Below, piece by piece: positions 26,176-35,887 of a stretch of 64,000 nucleotides of DNA. Numbering within the stretch: position 1 is the first letter of the stretch; each line of letters starts with the position of its first letter. The notes below the pieces were generated by a model. It worked only from the letters and a program-made list of their open reading frames with translations. It was not told the origin of the DNA and did not search any database. This DNA comes from Rohdeia mirabilis (GTDB lineage: Bacteria > Planctomycetota > UBA1135 > GCA-002686595). The stretch spans positions 372,001-436,000 of the forward strand of contig CP036290.1 of the NCBI GenBank assembly GCA_007750655.1, written 5' to 3'. Position numbers and translations under genes: made by a program.

Positions 26176-27516
26176 TCACAGTCGTTCGAAGAAGAAGACG
26201 CGGGCGCGCTCGCCGACCTGGGGGATCGAGCGATCGAGCTCGTCCTGCAGCGGTTGCAGCTCGACGAGGACCTCCTGGACCGCCGCGTTCGTGGCGTCGT
26301 CCAGGTCGCCGTTCTCCTCGATCACGCCGTCCCGCACGATCTGGTCGATCCGCTTCTCGAGGGCCCGGATCCGCTCGGTCACCTCCGCCACGCGCGCCTC
26401 CTGTTCCGGCGTCAGGGCGCGCGGCTCGGGCGTAACCTCGAGGTAGCCGCCCACCAGAAGGTCGAGGTCGCCGTCGCCGTCGTAGTCCACCGCGTCGGCG
26501 TAGGTGCCGCGTTCGGGGCCCGAGTGGGCGGCTCCGCCCCGAGGCGTGCGGTCGACGGTGTTGTACAGGAGCGCGATCGGCACACCGAACGCGGGCTCCT
26601 GGCGAGTACCGCGGTTCAGGTAGGCGAACACGCCGCCTCCGAAGCTGCCGCACACCAGGTCGAACAGGCCGTCGCCGTTCCAGTCCACGACACGTGGCGC
26701 CGTGCATCCGCCCGGAACGGTGAGGTGTTCGCTGGTGCGGACCTGAGTGGCGGCCGACGCCGATGCGTCCACGTCGCCGATGCTGGTCAGGATCGGCTCG
26801 CTCACGCCGGAGTAGACCGGTTCGGTGCGCGTTCCCACGTTGCGCTGCACGTACAGCCGACCCTTCTTCGCACCCAACACGAGGTCGAGGTCCCCGTCGC
26901 CGTCCCAGTCCACCGCCGCGGTCGAGATCATGTGGTCGGCCGGGTTCGGCGCGCCCGCGGGGCCGCGTTCCGCGTCGTCCCAGGACTCGGTCTCGTAGTT
27001 CCAGAAGGACGAGAGCTGCACCTGCCGGCCCTCGACGTCGCGGATCCGCTCGAAGGGCTGGTAGCCCCGTTCCGAGCCTCGCACGAGGAACGCCGCGCCG
27101 TCGAACGTGCCGGCGACGAGGTCCATGTGGCCGTCCGCGTCGAAGTCCACCAACTGTGGACACATGCCGATGCATCACCAGTTGGGCAGTTCGACGTTCG
27201 CGCCGTCGAAGTACTGGACGCGTTCGCGCGGGCCGAAGCGCACCGAGGCGTCGTCGGTCGCGATCCGTTCGTAGCGGAACAGGTTGCCCCACAGGTCGCC
27301 GACCACCAGCTCCGTGTCGCCGTCGCCGTCCACGTCGAAGAGGACCGGCGACGGGTACAGGAGGTCGTCCGCTCCGTTCAGCGGTGCGTCGCCCGCGCGG
27401 ACCATGACCGGCGCAGCGAAGCGCGGGCCCCGAGCCTTCGCCGCGGCCGGTCCGAGCGAGTCCGCGGCGTCCTGGGCACCGCTGAGGAGAAGGCCGAGTG
27501 CGATCGTCGTGAGCAT
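26176..27516 (-). CDS. Secreted FG-GAP/VCBS repeat protein with in-frame UGA (candidate new selenoprotein)
   Basis: One frame runs from ATG 27516 to the stop at 26176, interrupted only by TGA at 27175-27177. Read as Sec114 this gives 446 residues. A signal peptide (MLTTIALGLLLSGAQD) is followed by five Ca-binding-type repeats such as DVDGDGDTELVVG, DFDADGHMDLVAG, DWDGDGDLDLVLG and DYDGDGDLDLLVG, and a C-terminal coiled coil (about 375-435). Repeats lie on both sides of the TGA, and only the upstream part has a signal peptide, so the two halves make sense only together. The UGA context is ELPNW-U-CIGMCPQL, a U-C pair plus a Cys at +5, which looks redox-active or metal-binding. A hairpin follows at the SECIS position. 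A nonsense mutation remains possible. Confidence 0.72.
27145..27161 (-). promoter_or_regulatory. bSECIS-like hairpin in the FG-GAP gene
   Basis: On the mRNA, GUCCAC pairs perfectly with GUGGAC around loop AGUUG. Counting from U1 of the UGA, the loop spans positions 23-27, with GU at 24-25, within one base of the essential GU of the E. coli fdhF element. The stem is shorter than in the other two hairpins of this window. Confidence 0.55.
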
Positions 27517-27674
27517 GGTTCGGTCGGGTGGGGTGGAACGAGGCCCGATCGTCGCGGGTGCGCGCGGCCGTCGTCGGAGAACGGGCGGTACGGCCAAGAC
27601 GTCGGAAGTTCGTCTCCGCTCACGCCTGTCCGCTGCGTGGTTCGAAGCCGGTTCGAGAGCTGTTCGAAGCCGGT

Positions 27675-28034
27675 TCAGTAGCGCGGTTCGTACAGGTCGA
27701 TCCGCACGCCGCCGGGCATTTCGAGCTCGATCACGAGGCCGTAGCCGCGGTCCTCGATCTCGGTGGCGAACTCGACGCCGCGGCCCTTCAGTTCTTCCAC
27801 CGTCTTCGCGATGTCCGCGCAGGTGAACGACACGCTGTGGGTGCCCGAGGGCGGACCACCCGGATCGCCCATCGGGGGCAGCGTCGGATGCACACCCATG
27901 TCGGCCTGCGTGAAGTCGTAGATGAGCCAGCCGTGGCCGACGTCCTTGGCCGGGAGGCCGAGCTTGTCGCGCAGGAACTCGCGCAGGGCCTCGGGTTCGC
28001 TCGAATAGAACATGCCGTGGATGCCGTTGATCAT
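27675..28034 (-). CDS. VOC (glyoxalase/bleomycin-resistance-like) family protein
   Basis: The 119-residue protein, MINGIHGMFYSSEPEALREF, is a single vicinal-oxygen-chelate domain with two beta-alpha-beta-beta-beta modules. Candidate metal ligands are His6 near the start, Glu in the middle (THSVSFTCADI region) and the Glu before the C-terminal strand (IDLYEP). Members include lyases, dioxygenases and binding proteins; the substrate cannot be read here. A 15-bp direct repeat (GTTCGAAGCCGGTTC at 27640 and 27662) overlaps the stop codon. The start is the only ATG in front of the domain. Confidence 0.87.
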   Translation of the reverse strand: MINGIHGMFYSSEPEALREFLRDKLGLPAKDVGHGWLIYDFTQADMGVHPTLPPMGDPGGPPSGTHSVSFTCADIAKTVEELKGRGVEFATEIEDRGYGLVIELEMPGGVRIDLYEPRY

Positions 28035-28075
28035 CGGCCCAGTGTAGGCACGTTCGGATCCCGTCGCTCCGAACG

Positions 28076-28125
28076 CGGAGCGGGCCCCCGCTGCACCACG
28101 CGAGGTGCGACAGGGGCCCGCTCCG
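28076..28125 (-). terminator. Two-tier terminator hairpin of the pilin-like gene
   Basis: Perfect 13-bp arms (28076-28088 and 28113-28125) enclose an inner GCACC/GGTGC stem (28093-28097, 28104-28108). The hairpin lies 34 bp past the minus-strand stop at 28160 and before the VOC gene start at 28034. Confidence 0.6.
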
Positions 28126-28159
28126 TGCGGCTGTTGCGGGCGTCGGTGCCCGCGCCGGG

Positions 28160-29101
28160 TCACTCGATCGAACGCGTCCAGGTCTGGCCGTCGTTGGCCG
28201 AGCTGTCGACCCAGCCCGCGCCCGCGAGCATGTTGCCGGTGCTGACGCGGCTGAGCGCGGCGTCGAAGCGCGGGATGCGCTCGAGGCCGACGTACAGACC
28301 GGAGCCGTTGGGCGTCTCGCACACGATGCCGTCCTGGTTGACGAAGAAGGCGCGCTCGCCGCTGACGCCGTGGTCGAGCGGCCAGGCGTAGCAGACCCAC
28401 ACGTGCGCGGCGGCCATCGGCTCGGGCGTCGTTCCGGTCGTGCTCGCACCGCCGAGGCCCGTGCTGCCCGCTTCCGCGAGACCGGGGTAGACGTCGTTCT
28501 CGTCGCCGGGGCCCGGCAGGTGCATCTGGAAGACGTACCCGTCGCGCACGAGCACCGTTCCGCGCACGGTCGACTTCAGTTCGCCGAAGCCGCGGTCGAG
28601 CAGCGGCGTGGCGGTGGGCTGTGGGACTCGGGCCGCGACCGGGGCCTCATCGGTGGACGCATCGGCTTCGAGGTCGCCGTCGACGTCGCCGCCCGACGAC
28701 TCGGCGACGTCCACGTCGAACGACTCGGGCGCGGTGCGCAGCGGCGCGAGTCCCATGAGTTCACCGAAGTAGGCGTACTCGCCGAATCCGTCCTGATCGA
28801 CGTCGATCAGCAGACGTTCCTGGGCGTCGCGCTGGGCGGCGGTGATCGTGTTCAGGGCTTCGACCGCCGCGCGCTCGTTCGAGCGCATGAAGGTCTCCTC
28901 GATGCCGGCGACACTTCCGGACAGGGCCTGGGTGCGCGCGAGCGGCGAGCTCGAACCCATCAGGCTGGCCTGCACGTGAACGGCCGTGACCGGAGTCGAG
29001 TCGTCGCGCGTGGTGAGGACGAAGAGGCCGGCCAGAACGGTCGCGAGACCGAGGCCGGTACAGACGAGAACGGTGGCGTCGTTGGGGTGGGTGCTGGACA
29101 T
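28160..29101 (-). CDS. Membrane-anchored pilin-like protein of unknown function
   Basis: The 313-residue product starts MSSTHPNDATVLVCTGLGLA with one membrane segment at about residues 11-29. An extracytoplasmic region follows with helix-forming segments (VEALNTITAAQRDAQERLLIDVDQDGFGEYAYFGELMG) and then a beta-rich part (GYVFQMHLPG..., VWVCYAWPLDHGVSGERAFF VNQDGIV). Planctomycete pseudopilin-like proteins show the same order: N-terminal helix, then a YxFxxxLP strand and a W-P...G-x-R-x-FFVNQ strand. There is no prepilin peptidase motif, so it is not a true type IV pilin. An Asp-rich spacer lies at 129-152. Confidence 0.65.
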   Translation of the reverse strand: MSSTHPNDATVLVCTGLGLATVLAGLFVLTTRDDSTPVTAVHVQASLMGSSSPLARTQALSGSVAGIEETFMRSNERAAVEALNTITAAQRDAQERLLIDVDQDGFGEYAYFGELMGLAPLRTAPESFDVDVAESSGGDVDGDLEADASTDEAPVAARVPQPTATPLLDRGFGELKSTVRGTVLVRDGYVFQMHLPGPGDENDVYPGLAEAGSTGLGGASTTGTTPEPMAAAHVWVCYAWPLDHGVSGERAFFVNQDGIVCETPNGSGLYVGLERIPRFDAALSRVSTGNMLAGAGWVDSSANDGQTWTRSIE

Positions 29102-29169
29102 GGCGAGGGGGGGATCGGCCGCCCGCGCCGCGGATCCTGAGCAGACCTCGAGGTTCTCGTTCGTCCCCG

Positions 29170-30528
29170 TCAGGCCACTTCGCACGGATGCGGGGCGTAG
29201 ACCAGGTCGCGCTCGACGAGCGCCAGCAGCGCCGCTCGAGCCGCCGACTCCGGCAGGCCGCGGCCCACGAGTTCGGCGATCAGCTCGGCCCCGCGCCACG
29301 GGCGTGCGCGCCGCGACGCGAGGGCCGCGGCCAGCGCGGTCGGTGCGTCGGACAAGGGCTCGGCCGGGTGTTGGCGCTCGCGTACGGCGACCGCCTCGGT
29401 CCGCAGGCCCGCCGGCGCGACCCGCGTCGTGACCTCGAAGGCCGCGTCGGGGTGGGCGAGCAGCACCGTCGCGTCGAGCTGGGTCGCGGCGAGCGGTTCG
29501 CGCGGACCGTTCTCCGGCCGGCAGAAGCGCGCTTCGAGTCGGTCGGGCGCGGCGAGCTGTTCGATCGCGCGCAGTTGTTCGAGCGGCGGACGCTGCTCGA
29601 GCGCCGCGAGTGCCGCCGGGTCGGTGATCCAACGGGCCGGGTCCCAGGCGCGGCGGTCCGGAAGCTCGAGCGGCGCGAGTCCGGCCTCGGTCGCGGCTTC
29701 GATCAATTCGGTCACCGAATAGGCCCGTTCGCGCGGGTGCAGGTAGCGGTCGGCGAACTCGACGTCGCCACAACGCGCCGCGCTCGCGAACGGACAGGCC
29801 GGATCGAGCGCGTCCGCGCGGCTCGCGCACAGCCTGCGCCCCAGCGCGATGCGCGCGTCGAACCCGAGGTCGGCGGGAACCGCTGCGGTGACGGCAGCCG
29901 CGACGCGGTGGATCGGTGCGCGACCGAGGCGCGCGTAGACCATCACGTCGAGGACGCCGTGCGGCGCTAGCACGTCACCGAGCCGCGCGAGCGCCGCAGT
30001 TGGATCGTCGAGGTGGTGGACCACGCCCGACGAGCGGATCACGTCGAAACCACCGTCGGGCACGTCGAGTCCGGCGAGTGTCGCGAGGTCGACCTCGGCC
30101 ACGCGCACGTTCGTGAGTCCGAACGCGCGCACGCGCTCGCGCACCTCGTCGAGCGCGCGGCGGTTGAGGTCGATGCCGAGGTACTCGACGTCGGGCTGCA
30201 CCGTTGCTTCGCCGAGCAGTCCGACGCCGCGACCGCACCCGGCGTCGAGCACGCGCAGCGGACGGCCGAGCGCTCCCGTGTCGGCGCGCGTCAGTCGACC
30301 GGTCGACAGCACCTGCCGCACGTCGTACCCCGCGCGCAGCATCGGCGGCCCGTCGGGGTAGGGGTAGCGGTCGTAGAGCTCGCGGACGGCGCGGTCGGTG
30401 GCGGTGGGGGACGCTGCGGCGGAGTTGGTGCTGCTGTTGCGAACGCCGGCGCCGTGGGCGGGCGAGTGCGCGTCGGAACGGCAGGCGGCGAGCGGCGACG
30501 GACTGGTGGCGGGGTGGGTGCTGTGCAT
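29170..30528 (-). CDS. Class I SAM-dependent methyltransferase
   Basis: The 452-residue protein has a Rossmann methyltransferase domain at about residues 60-220. Motif I is LRVLDAGCGRGVGLLGEA, motif II ends in YLGIDLNRRAL, and post-motif segments are RVAEVDLATL and FDVIRSSGVVHHLDDP, the last typical of methyltransferases. It begins with an RELYDRYPYPDGPP element before the domain, seen in tetratricopeptide-associated methyltransferases. The C-terminal 220 residues are Ala/Leu/Arg-rich and may be a substrate-binding winged-helix region (LIAELVGRGLPESAARAALL). The substrate is unknown. It diverges from the FG-GAP gene pair. Confidence 0.85.
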   Translation of the reverse strand: MHSTHPATSPSPLAACRSDAHSPAHGAGVRNSSTNSAAASPTATDRAVRELYDRYPYPDGPPMLRAGYDVRQVLSTGRLTRADTGALGRPLRVLDAGCGRGVGLLGEATVQPDVEYLGIDLNRRALDEVRERVRAFGLTNVRVAEVDLATLAGLDVPDGGFDVIRSSGVVHHLDDPTAALARLGDVLAPHGVLDVMVYARLGRAPIHRVAAAVTAAVPADLGFDARIALGRRLCASRADALDPACPFASAARCGDVEFADRYLHPRERAYSVTELIEAATEAGLAPLELPDRRAWDPARWITDPAALAALEQRPPLEQLRAIEQLAAPDRLEARFCRPENGPREPLAATQLDATVLLAHPDAAFEVTTRVAPAGLRTEAVAVRERQHPAEPLSDAPTALAAALASRRARPWRGAELIAELVGRGLPESAARAALLALVERDLVYAPHPCEVA

Positions 30529-30745
30529 GGGCGGTCGGCGCTGGGCGGCGCGTGCTGGAGAGCGGCGGGGAACGCGCGCTGGTCGGGGAGTCGTCGACCG
30601 ACCCAGGTCCGCCCTTGATCCGGGCTTGGGGTGACGGGGCGCGTCCTCTCCCTGGGGGGAGCGGCGATCCGCCCGGGGGGTCGTGTTGGGTGCTCTAGAC
30701 TCGTGGAGCGCCCGCCCGCCCCAGTCGCCACCCCCAGCTCGCTCC

Positions 30746-33322
30746 ATGCGCTTCCAGACCCTGGCAGCTCCCGCTGCCGCCGCCCTGTCGTTCGCCCTTC
30801 TTGCCGGTCCGCTCGCCGCCCAGACGCCCTGTCCGGACGCGGCCGACTCGGTCTTCCTGGGCGGCGGGACCGCTGGATCGGCCGGCGTGCCGAGCCTCGG
30901 CTACGAAGGCTCGCCGATCGTCGGCAACCCGCTGCGCATGCGCGTGACCGGAGCGCGCCCCAACGCCCACGGCTGCGTCGGCTTCAGCGCGTTCGAGACG
31001 CCGATCGCGATCCCGTTCTTCGGCGCGACCGTGCACCCGGGCTTCCCGCTGTTCGCGCTCGAGCTGTTCGTGACGGACGGCGATGGGCGCTCGCCGGTGC
31101 TGCTCGACGTGCCTGTCGTCGATGCGAGCCTGTGCGGCGTCACGTTCGTCGCGCAGGGGATGATCGAGGATCCGAACGGTCCGAACGGGACGGCGTTCAC
31201 GGCGGGGCGGCGGGTCGAGTTGGGCGTCGCGGGCCGAGACGTGCCCTTCGTCGGCCGCATCTACGACTTTCCGCTCCTGGCCAGATTCGTCGAAGGGCTG
31301 TGGGACCTGGACGGTGACGGCAACCTCGACGTCGCCGGGACGACCGCTGATGGCGAGTCGATCGCGATCGCCCATGGTGACCACGAGGGAGGTTTCGATC
31401 CACCCATCCTGATCGACGCCGATCCGGACTCGGGGCGCGTCGGGGTCGGGGACTTCGACGGTGATGGCACTCTCGACTTCGTCACCGCGAACGACGACAG
31501 CAGCTCGCTCGGTTGCTTGCTCGGGCAAGGGAGCCGCGCCTACCAGGCTCCCACAGCAGCGGCGTATCCCGACCTGTCCTTCATGGCGCTCGACCTCGAA
31601 GTGGGGGACCTGGACTCCGATGGACACGACGATGTGGTCATTGTCCTTCGCGGCCCCGTGAGCGCCGAGAATCGTTGCGTCGTCTACTGGGGCTCGGCGG
31701 TCGGTTTGGCCGGGCCGGGCCAGGTCCTCTTGGTGGAGGACCTGAAAGAGGTCGAGATCGCCGACGTCGACGGCGACGGCGCGCTCGACATCGCGGTGAC
31801 CTGGAAAGAGGTACAGGTGCTTCGCAACTTGGGCAGTCGGACGTTCGCTGCGCCCGTCGTCACGTCGCTGGGCGGCAACATCTCGGTCTTCGAGTTTGCC
31901 GACTGGGATGGCGACGGAGCGGCGGACCTCGTCACCTTTGCGCCTCCAGGGTTGGGGCTGTACGTCCGGTGGGGCGTCGGCGACGGAACGTTCGAGCCGC
32001 CTGTGGGTGTGATAACCGCCGTCGGCACCTGGCGTTGGGCATTCGTCGATGTCGAGCCTGGAGGACACCCCGAACTCATCGTCCACGAACGACTCGAAGG
32101 GCGCACGACCGTCCTACGACTCGAGCCCGGTCGCTCGGTCGTCGTGTCGAGCGAGAATCTCCACGAGCTTGCCGGGCAAACACTCAGTGTCGCGGATGTC
32201 GATCGAGACGGCATGACCGACCTGGTCACGTTCGGCGCCCTGAGAGACGGCATCACGGTCCATCGAGGTGTGGCGGATGGTGGTTTCGAAGTTCCGAATC
32301 CTGTAACGACGATGGAGTATGCGAGTCGGATCGGTGCAGCGGACCTCGATCTCGATGGCGATCTCGATCTAGTCTGCACGAGCGTCGCAGTGGACGCACT
32401 GACCATTCACTTGAACGATGGTGAAGGTGGCTTCTCGCTGCCCGTCAACTTCCGCGGCTTGAACAACGCAGACCGGTTCGTCGTTGCGCGGGTCGACGAG
32501 GGTCCCGTCCCCGACGTGCTCGCCATCGACAACACCGGGGGACGCCGGCTCGTCGTCTTCCTCGGGATCGGCGACGGAGCGTTCACACCCCCGACGGCCG
32601 TCGATCTCGAAAGCCGGCCGCTGGCCATTGCAGCGCTCGATACGCACCCCGAGCGAGTCGTGGCTATCACGACGGACAGTGCGACGCTCGAACTCCGATC
32701 GCTGGAATCGGACGGGAGTCTGAGCGCGCCATTCGTACTCGATCTCGCAACGGGTGACGGGCGAGAACTGATCTTCGGCGACCTCGACGCCGACGGAGAC
32801 AAGGATCTCGTCGTCGCGACGGAGGACCTGGCCGGGATCGAGGTCTTCATCAACGATGGCGTTGGTGGGTTCACACCTGGGGCGGTCTTCGATCCATCCT
32901 TCGAAGTGTTCCAAAACTTCGGCGAGCTCGCGCTGTACGACGACGATACGGATGGAAACCTCGATCTACTCGCGGGGGTCCTCGGACCCGACCGTGCACT
33001 CATCGTCGTTCACGGAAACGGGGCTGGGTCGTTCGACGGCGCCGAGATCGTCGAGGGGAAGGGGGCCATCAGGCTCGCTGTTGGTGACATCGATGGAGAT
33101 GGATGGGACGAGCTGGTCACCGCGGACTTCTGGACCGGAGACATCGCCCTCGTTCGAGGAGGCGGGGCTTCGGGATTGGACGCACGCCTCCGATTCGACG
33201 GCGGTGGCAGGGTCGGTGACTTCGTCATCGGCGACTTCAACGGCGACGGGCTCGACGACCTGGCGGCATCCAACTTCGAACGAGCCAGGATCGCTGTTCT
33301 CCTCAACCGCACCTTCCGCTGA
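30746..33322 (+). CDS. Large secreted FG-GAP/VCBS repeat protein (first of a tandem pair)
   Basis: The 858-residue protein has a signal peptide (MRFQTLAAPAAAALSFALLA, cleavage near AAQ). A conserved ~140-residue N-terminal domain follows (GSPIVGNPLRMRV...FALELFV...SLCGVTFVAQGMI) that is also present in the next gene. About a dozen D-x-D-x-DG-x-x-D calcium-binding repeats come after it (GDFDGDGTLDFVTA, ADVDGDGALDIAVT, GDLDADGDKDLVVA), as in integrin-alpha-like propellers, ending FNGDGLDDLAAS...LLNRTFR. It is probably a surface or matrix protein. The next gene starts 4 bp after the stop, so the pair is one transcription unit. Confidence 0.85.
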   Translation: MRFQTLAAPAAAALSFALLAGPLAAQTPCPDAADSVFLGGGTAGSAGVPSLGYEGSPIVGNPLRMRVTGARPNAHGCVGFSAFETPIAIPFFGATVHPGFPLFALELFVTDGDGRSPVLLDVPVVDASLCGVTFVAQGMIEDPNGPNGTAFTAGRRVELGVAGRDVPFVGRIYDFPLLARFVEGLWDLDGDGNLDVAGTTADGESIAIAHGDHEGGFDPPILIDADPDSGRVGVGDFDGDGTLDFVTANDDSSSLGCLLGQGSRAYQAPTAAAYPDLSFMALDLEVGDLDSDGHDDVVIVLRGPVSAENRCVVYWGSAVGLAGPGQVLLVEDLKEVEIADVDGDGALDIAVTWKEVQVLRNLGSRTFAAPVVTSLGGNISVFEFADWDGDGAADLVTFAPPGLGLYVRWGVGDGTFEPPVGVITAVGTWRWAFVDVEPGGHPELIVHERLEGRTTVLRLEPGRSVVVSSENLHELAGQTLSVADVDRDGMTDLVTFGALRDGITVHRGVADGGFEVPNPVTTMEYASRIGAADLDLDGDLDLVCTSVAVDALTIHLNDGEGGFSLPVNFRGLNNADRFVVARVDEGPVPDVLAIDNTGGRRLVVFLGIGDGAFTPPTAVDLESRPLAIAALDTHPERVVAITTDSATLELRSLESDGSLSAPFVLDLATGDGRELIFGDLDADGDKDLVVATEDLAGIEVFINDGVGGFTPGAVFDPSFEVFQNFGELALYDDDTDGNLDLLAGVLGPDRALIVVHGNGAGSFDGAEIVEGKGAIRLAVGDIDGDGWDELVTADFWTGDIALVRGGGASGLDARLRFDGGGRVGDFVIGDFNGDGLDDLAASNFERARIAVLLNRTFR

Positions 33323-33326
33323 AGCC

Positions 33327-35849
33327 ATGCTCGCTCTCACACTCTCTACGGTTGCGGTCTTCGCCGCGTCGACCATCTTCGGGCCCACCGGAGACTCTCC
33401 CTCGTCGACCAACTTGGGAGGAGGCTCCCTCGGTACTCGTGGGACGCCGCAGATGGGCTTCGTCGGCTCGCCCGCTGTTGGTGGTTCGTTCCGCCTTCGA
33501 CTCTCCTCCGCAGCGCCTGGAGCCGTGGGCTTGATCGGTGTCGGCACCGTCGAGCAACCGATCTTTATGCCGATGTTCGACGCGACCGTGCATCTCGGTG
33601 CGCCGCTCTTCGCGACTGAGCTCGTGCTGATCGACACCAGCGGTGTCGCGTACGGCACGCTCGTGCCGGTGTCGTTCTCGCCCAACCTGTGTGGGATCGA
33701 ATTCCTGAGCCAGGCGATGATCGTCGACGCGAAGGCGAGCGGAGGTCTCGCGTTGTCCAATGGTCGGCGCTTCTCGATCGGCGAGGACGATGACGGTCCG
33801 CTGCTTCCGCAGCCGCTCTTTCGACTGCCGGGGCGTCCGGACGCCATCGCGGCAGGCGACTTCGACGGCGACGGGATCGACGACGTCGTTGTGGGCGACT
33901 TCACACTCGAGACGCTCTCGGTCGTTCTGTCTCGCAGCGGTGGGGACCGGGTGCTCGGCGGGAGTGTTCAACTACCGGAGCGCGCGACGGATGTCGAGGT
34001 CGGGGACTTCGACGGCGACGGAAAAGTCGACGCGCTGGCGCTGTCAGGGACAGCAGGCTGGGCCCATGTCTGCGTAGGAGACGGTGCTGGCAATCTCGTC
34101 CATGCGTCGTCGTTTCCGACCGGGGGGCTCTCGAGCGACATGGTCGTCGGGGACTTCGATGGAGATGGTGTGCTCGATGTCGCTGTTTCGAACGACGCGT
34201 TCGGGGCCATCTCGTTGGCGCTCGGTCATGGAGACGGGAGCTTCGGTCTGCCGTTCGCCTTCTCGGTCCCAGGAACTCCTGTGTTTCTCACGTCCGCCGA
34301 CTTGAACGGTGATGGAGACCTCGACCTCGCCGTCGCGATGTACGACCAGTCTCGGATGGGGGTCCTCGACAACGATGGCAACGGAACGTTCTCACTCACT
34401 GTCGAATTCGGTCTCCCGGGATCTCCTCGTGGGATCGGTGTCGGAGACTTCGATGGCGACGGTGCGATCGATGTCGTCACTACTACGTCTAGCCTGACCA
34501 ACGTCACTCTCGGTGATGGAGCAGGTGGATTCGGCGGCTTGATCCAGAGCTCGTGGCTCGGGTTCCGAATTGCGGTTGCCGACCTGGACGGCGACGGCCG
34601 CGACGATCTTGTTTCGACCAAGGGCGATCGAATCGCGATCTACAGGGGCGTTGGTGACGGAACCTTCGTCGATGCTGCCACAGTCCCGGTCTATGCGTAC
34701 ACAAGCTTGGCAGTCGGCAATCTCGATGGTCGCAGCGAACTCGATCTCGCTGTGCTGTGGGCTGACAATCTTCCGGAGTTGAGTGGTGTTGTCGCCGTCT
34801 TCGGGCACGCGGACGAGCTGGGAGTCCCGGTCGAGATCGGCGGACCCCAATTCGAAGGGAAAGTGGGAGCAGCGGGAGACGTGGATGGCGACGGGTTCGA
34901 CGAACTTGTCGTTGCGACGGATTCCAACGCCGTCGTCACGTTCGACGGTGGTGGGAGCTTCGACCTGGTGGCGACGTCGTCGCGAGACGTCGGGATGCTG
35001 CTCTCGAAGATGCTGCTCGAGGACGTCAACGGCGATGGGCGCCTCGATGTCGTAGCGCTCGGACCCGTGGAGAGTGATGTTCTCTTGGTGCTGATCGGAA
35101 GAGGGAACGGCACGTTCCTCCCACCGGTCTTCCGCTCGACCGGCGATCGACCCGAGGGTCTCGGTATCGGAGACCTCGACGGCGACGGGCATCTGGACAT
35201 CGCGACTGGGAACAATAACTCGAACGACATCTCGCTCTTCCTTGGCGATGGCACTGGTGTCTTCTCGGACCCACAGCTCATTCCCTTCGCGGAGAACGTC
35301 AAGAAGTTCACGGTCGTAGACCTGACGGGCGATGGCGTGGCGGAGGTTCTGACCGCCGGCCCGCAGCCGGACCTCCTAAGGGTCTGGAACTGGTCGTCGA
35401 GCGGCATGGTGCTGGCCAACAGCTACCCCGTGCCCAGCCTGTCGAACAGGATCGTTGCTACGGATGTCGACTTCGATGGTGATGTCGACGTCATCGTCCA
35501 AGCTCGTGTCGAGGTCGTCGTATTCGAGAACCTCGGTGGCGGCGCTCTCACGGCGGTAGGTTCGTTGATCGACACCTCCTACCCCTTCAATGATGTCATG
35601 GTCGAGGACCTGGATGGCGACGGTGTTCAAGATCTCATCGTCGAACGCACCTTGTTGGAGAGCCGCGGTTTGAGCGTCTACGTCTCCGAGGATGACCTTG
35701 CCGTTGGGCCGGAGCGTCCCTACGTCTCCTCGCTCGCGCGGGCTCCGTTCGCTCAGGGTGACTTCGACGGCGATGGTGTCACCGACCTCGTGGTGTTCGA
35801 CGACTTCCTGGACATCGCGTTCGTCCTTCCGGGACAGCTTTTTCGCTAG
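33327..35849 (+). CDS. Large secreted FG-GAP/VCBS repeat protein (second of a tandem pair)
   Basis: The 840-residue paralogue of the preceding protein has the same plan. A signal peptide (MLALTLSTVAVFAASTIFG) leads into the N-terminal domain (MGFVGSPAVGGSFRLRL...FATELVLID...NLCGIEFLSQAMI) and then a long series of D-x-D-x-DG repeats (GDFDGDGIDDVVVG, EDLDGDGVQDLIVE). It ends with the shared LPGQLFR-type terminus. Its codon use is visibly less GC-strict than that of neighbouring genes, with more T and A at third positions. The spacing of 4 bp after the upstream stop implies translational coupling. It is convergent with the 2-oxoglutarate oxygenase gene 38 bp downstream. Confidence 0.85.
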   Translation: MLALTLSTVAVFAASTIFGPTGDSPSSTNLGGGSLGTRGTPQMGFVGSPAVGGSFRLRLSSAAPGAVGLIGVGTVEQPIFMPMFDATVHLGAPLFATELVLIDTSGVAYGTLVPVSFSPNLCGIEFLSQAMIVDAKASGGLALSNGRRFSIGEDDDGPLLPQPLFRLPGRPDAIAAGDFDGDGIDDVVVGDFTLETLSVVLSRSGGDRVLGGSVQLPERATDVEVGDFDGDGKVDALALSGTAGWAHVCVGDGAGNLVHASSFPTGGLSSDMVVGDFDGDGVLDVAVSNDAFGAISLALGHGDGSFGLPFAFSVPGTPVFLTSADLNGDGDLDLAVAMYDQSRMGVLDNDGNGTFSLTVEFGLPGSPRGIGVGDFDGDGAIDVVTTTSSLTNVTLGDGAGGFGGLIQSSWLGFRIAVADLDGDGRDDLVSTKGDRIAIYRGVGDGTFVDAATVPVYAYTSLAVGNLDGRSELDLAVLWADNLPELSGVVAVFGHADELGVPVEIGGPQFEGKVGAAGDVDGDGFDELVVATDSNAVVTFDGGGSFDLVATSSRDVGMLLSKMLLEDVNGDGRLDVVALGPVESDVLLVLIGRGNGTFLPPVFRSTGDRPEGLGIGDLDGDGHLDIATGNNNSNDISLFLGDGTGVFSDPQLIPFAENVKKFTVVDLTGDGVAEVLTAGPQPDLLRVWNWSSSGMVLANSYPVPSLSNRIVATDVDFDGDVDVIVQARVEVVVFENLGGGALTAVGSLIDTSYPFNDVMVEDLDGDGVQDLIVERTLLESRGLSVYVSEDDLAVGPERPYVSSLARAPFAQGDFDGDGVTDLVVFDDFLDIAFVLPGQLFR

Positions 35850-35887
35850 GGGCTGGTCGGTGCGGCGGCGACCGGAGGCAGTGGCTG

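Noticed and set aside
27640..27676. 15-bp direct repeat around the VOC gene stop
   Set aside because: Only two copies with a 7-nt spacer; probably a slippage duplication, not a regulatory or mobile element.
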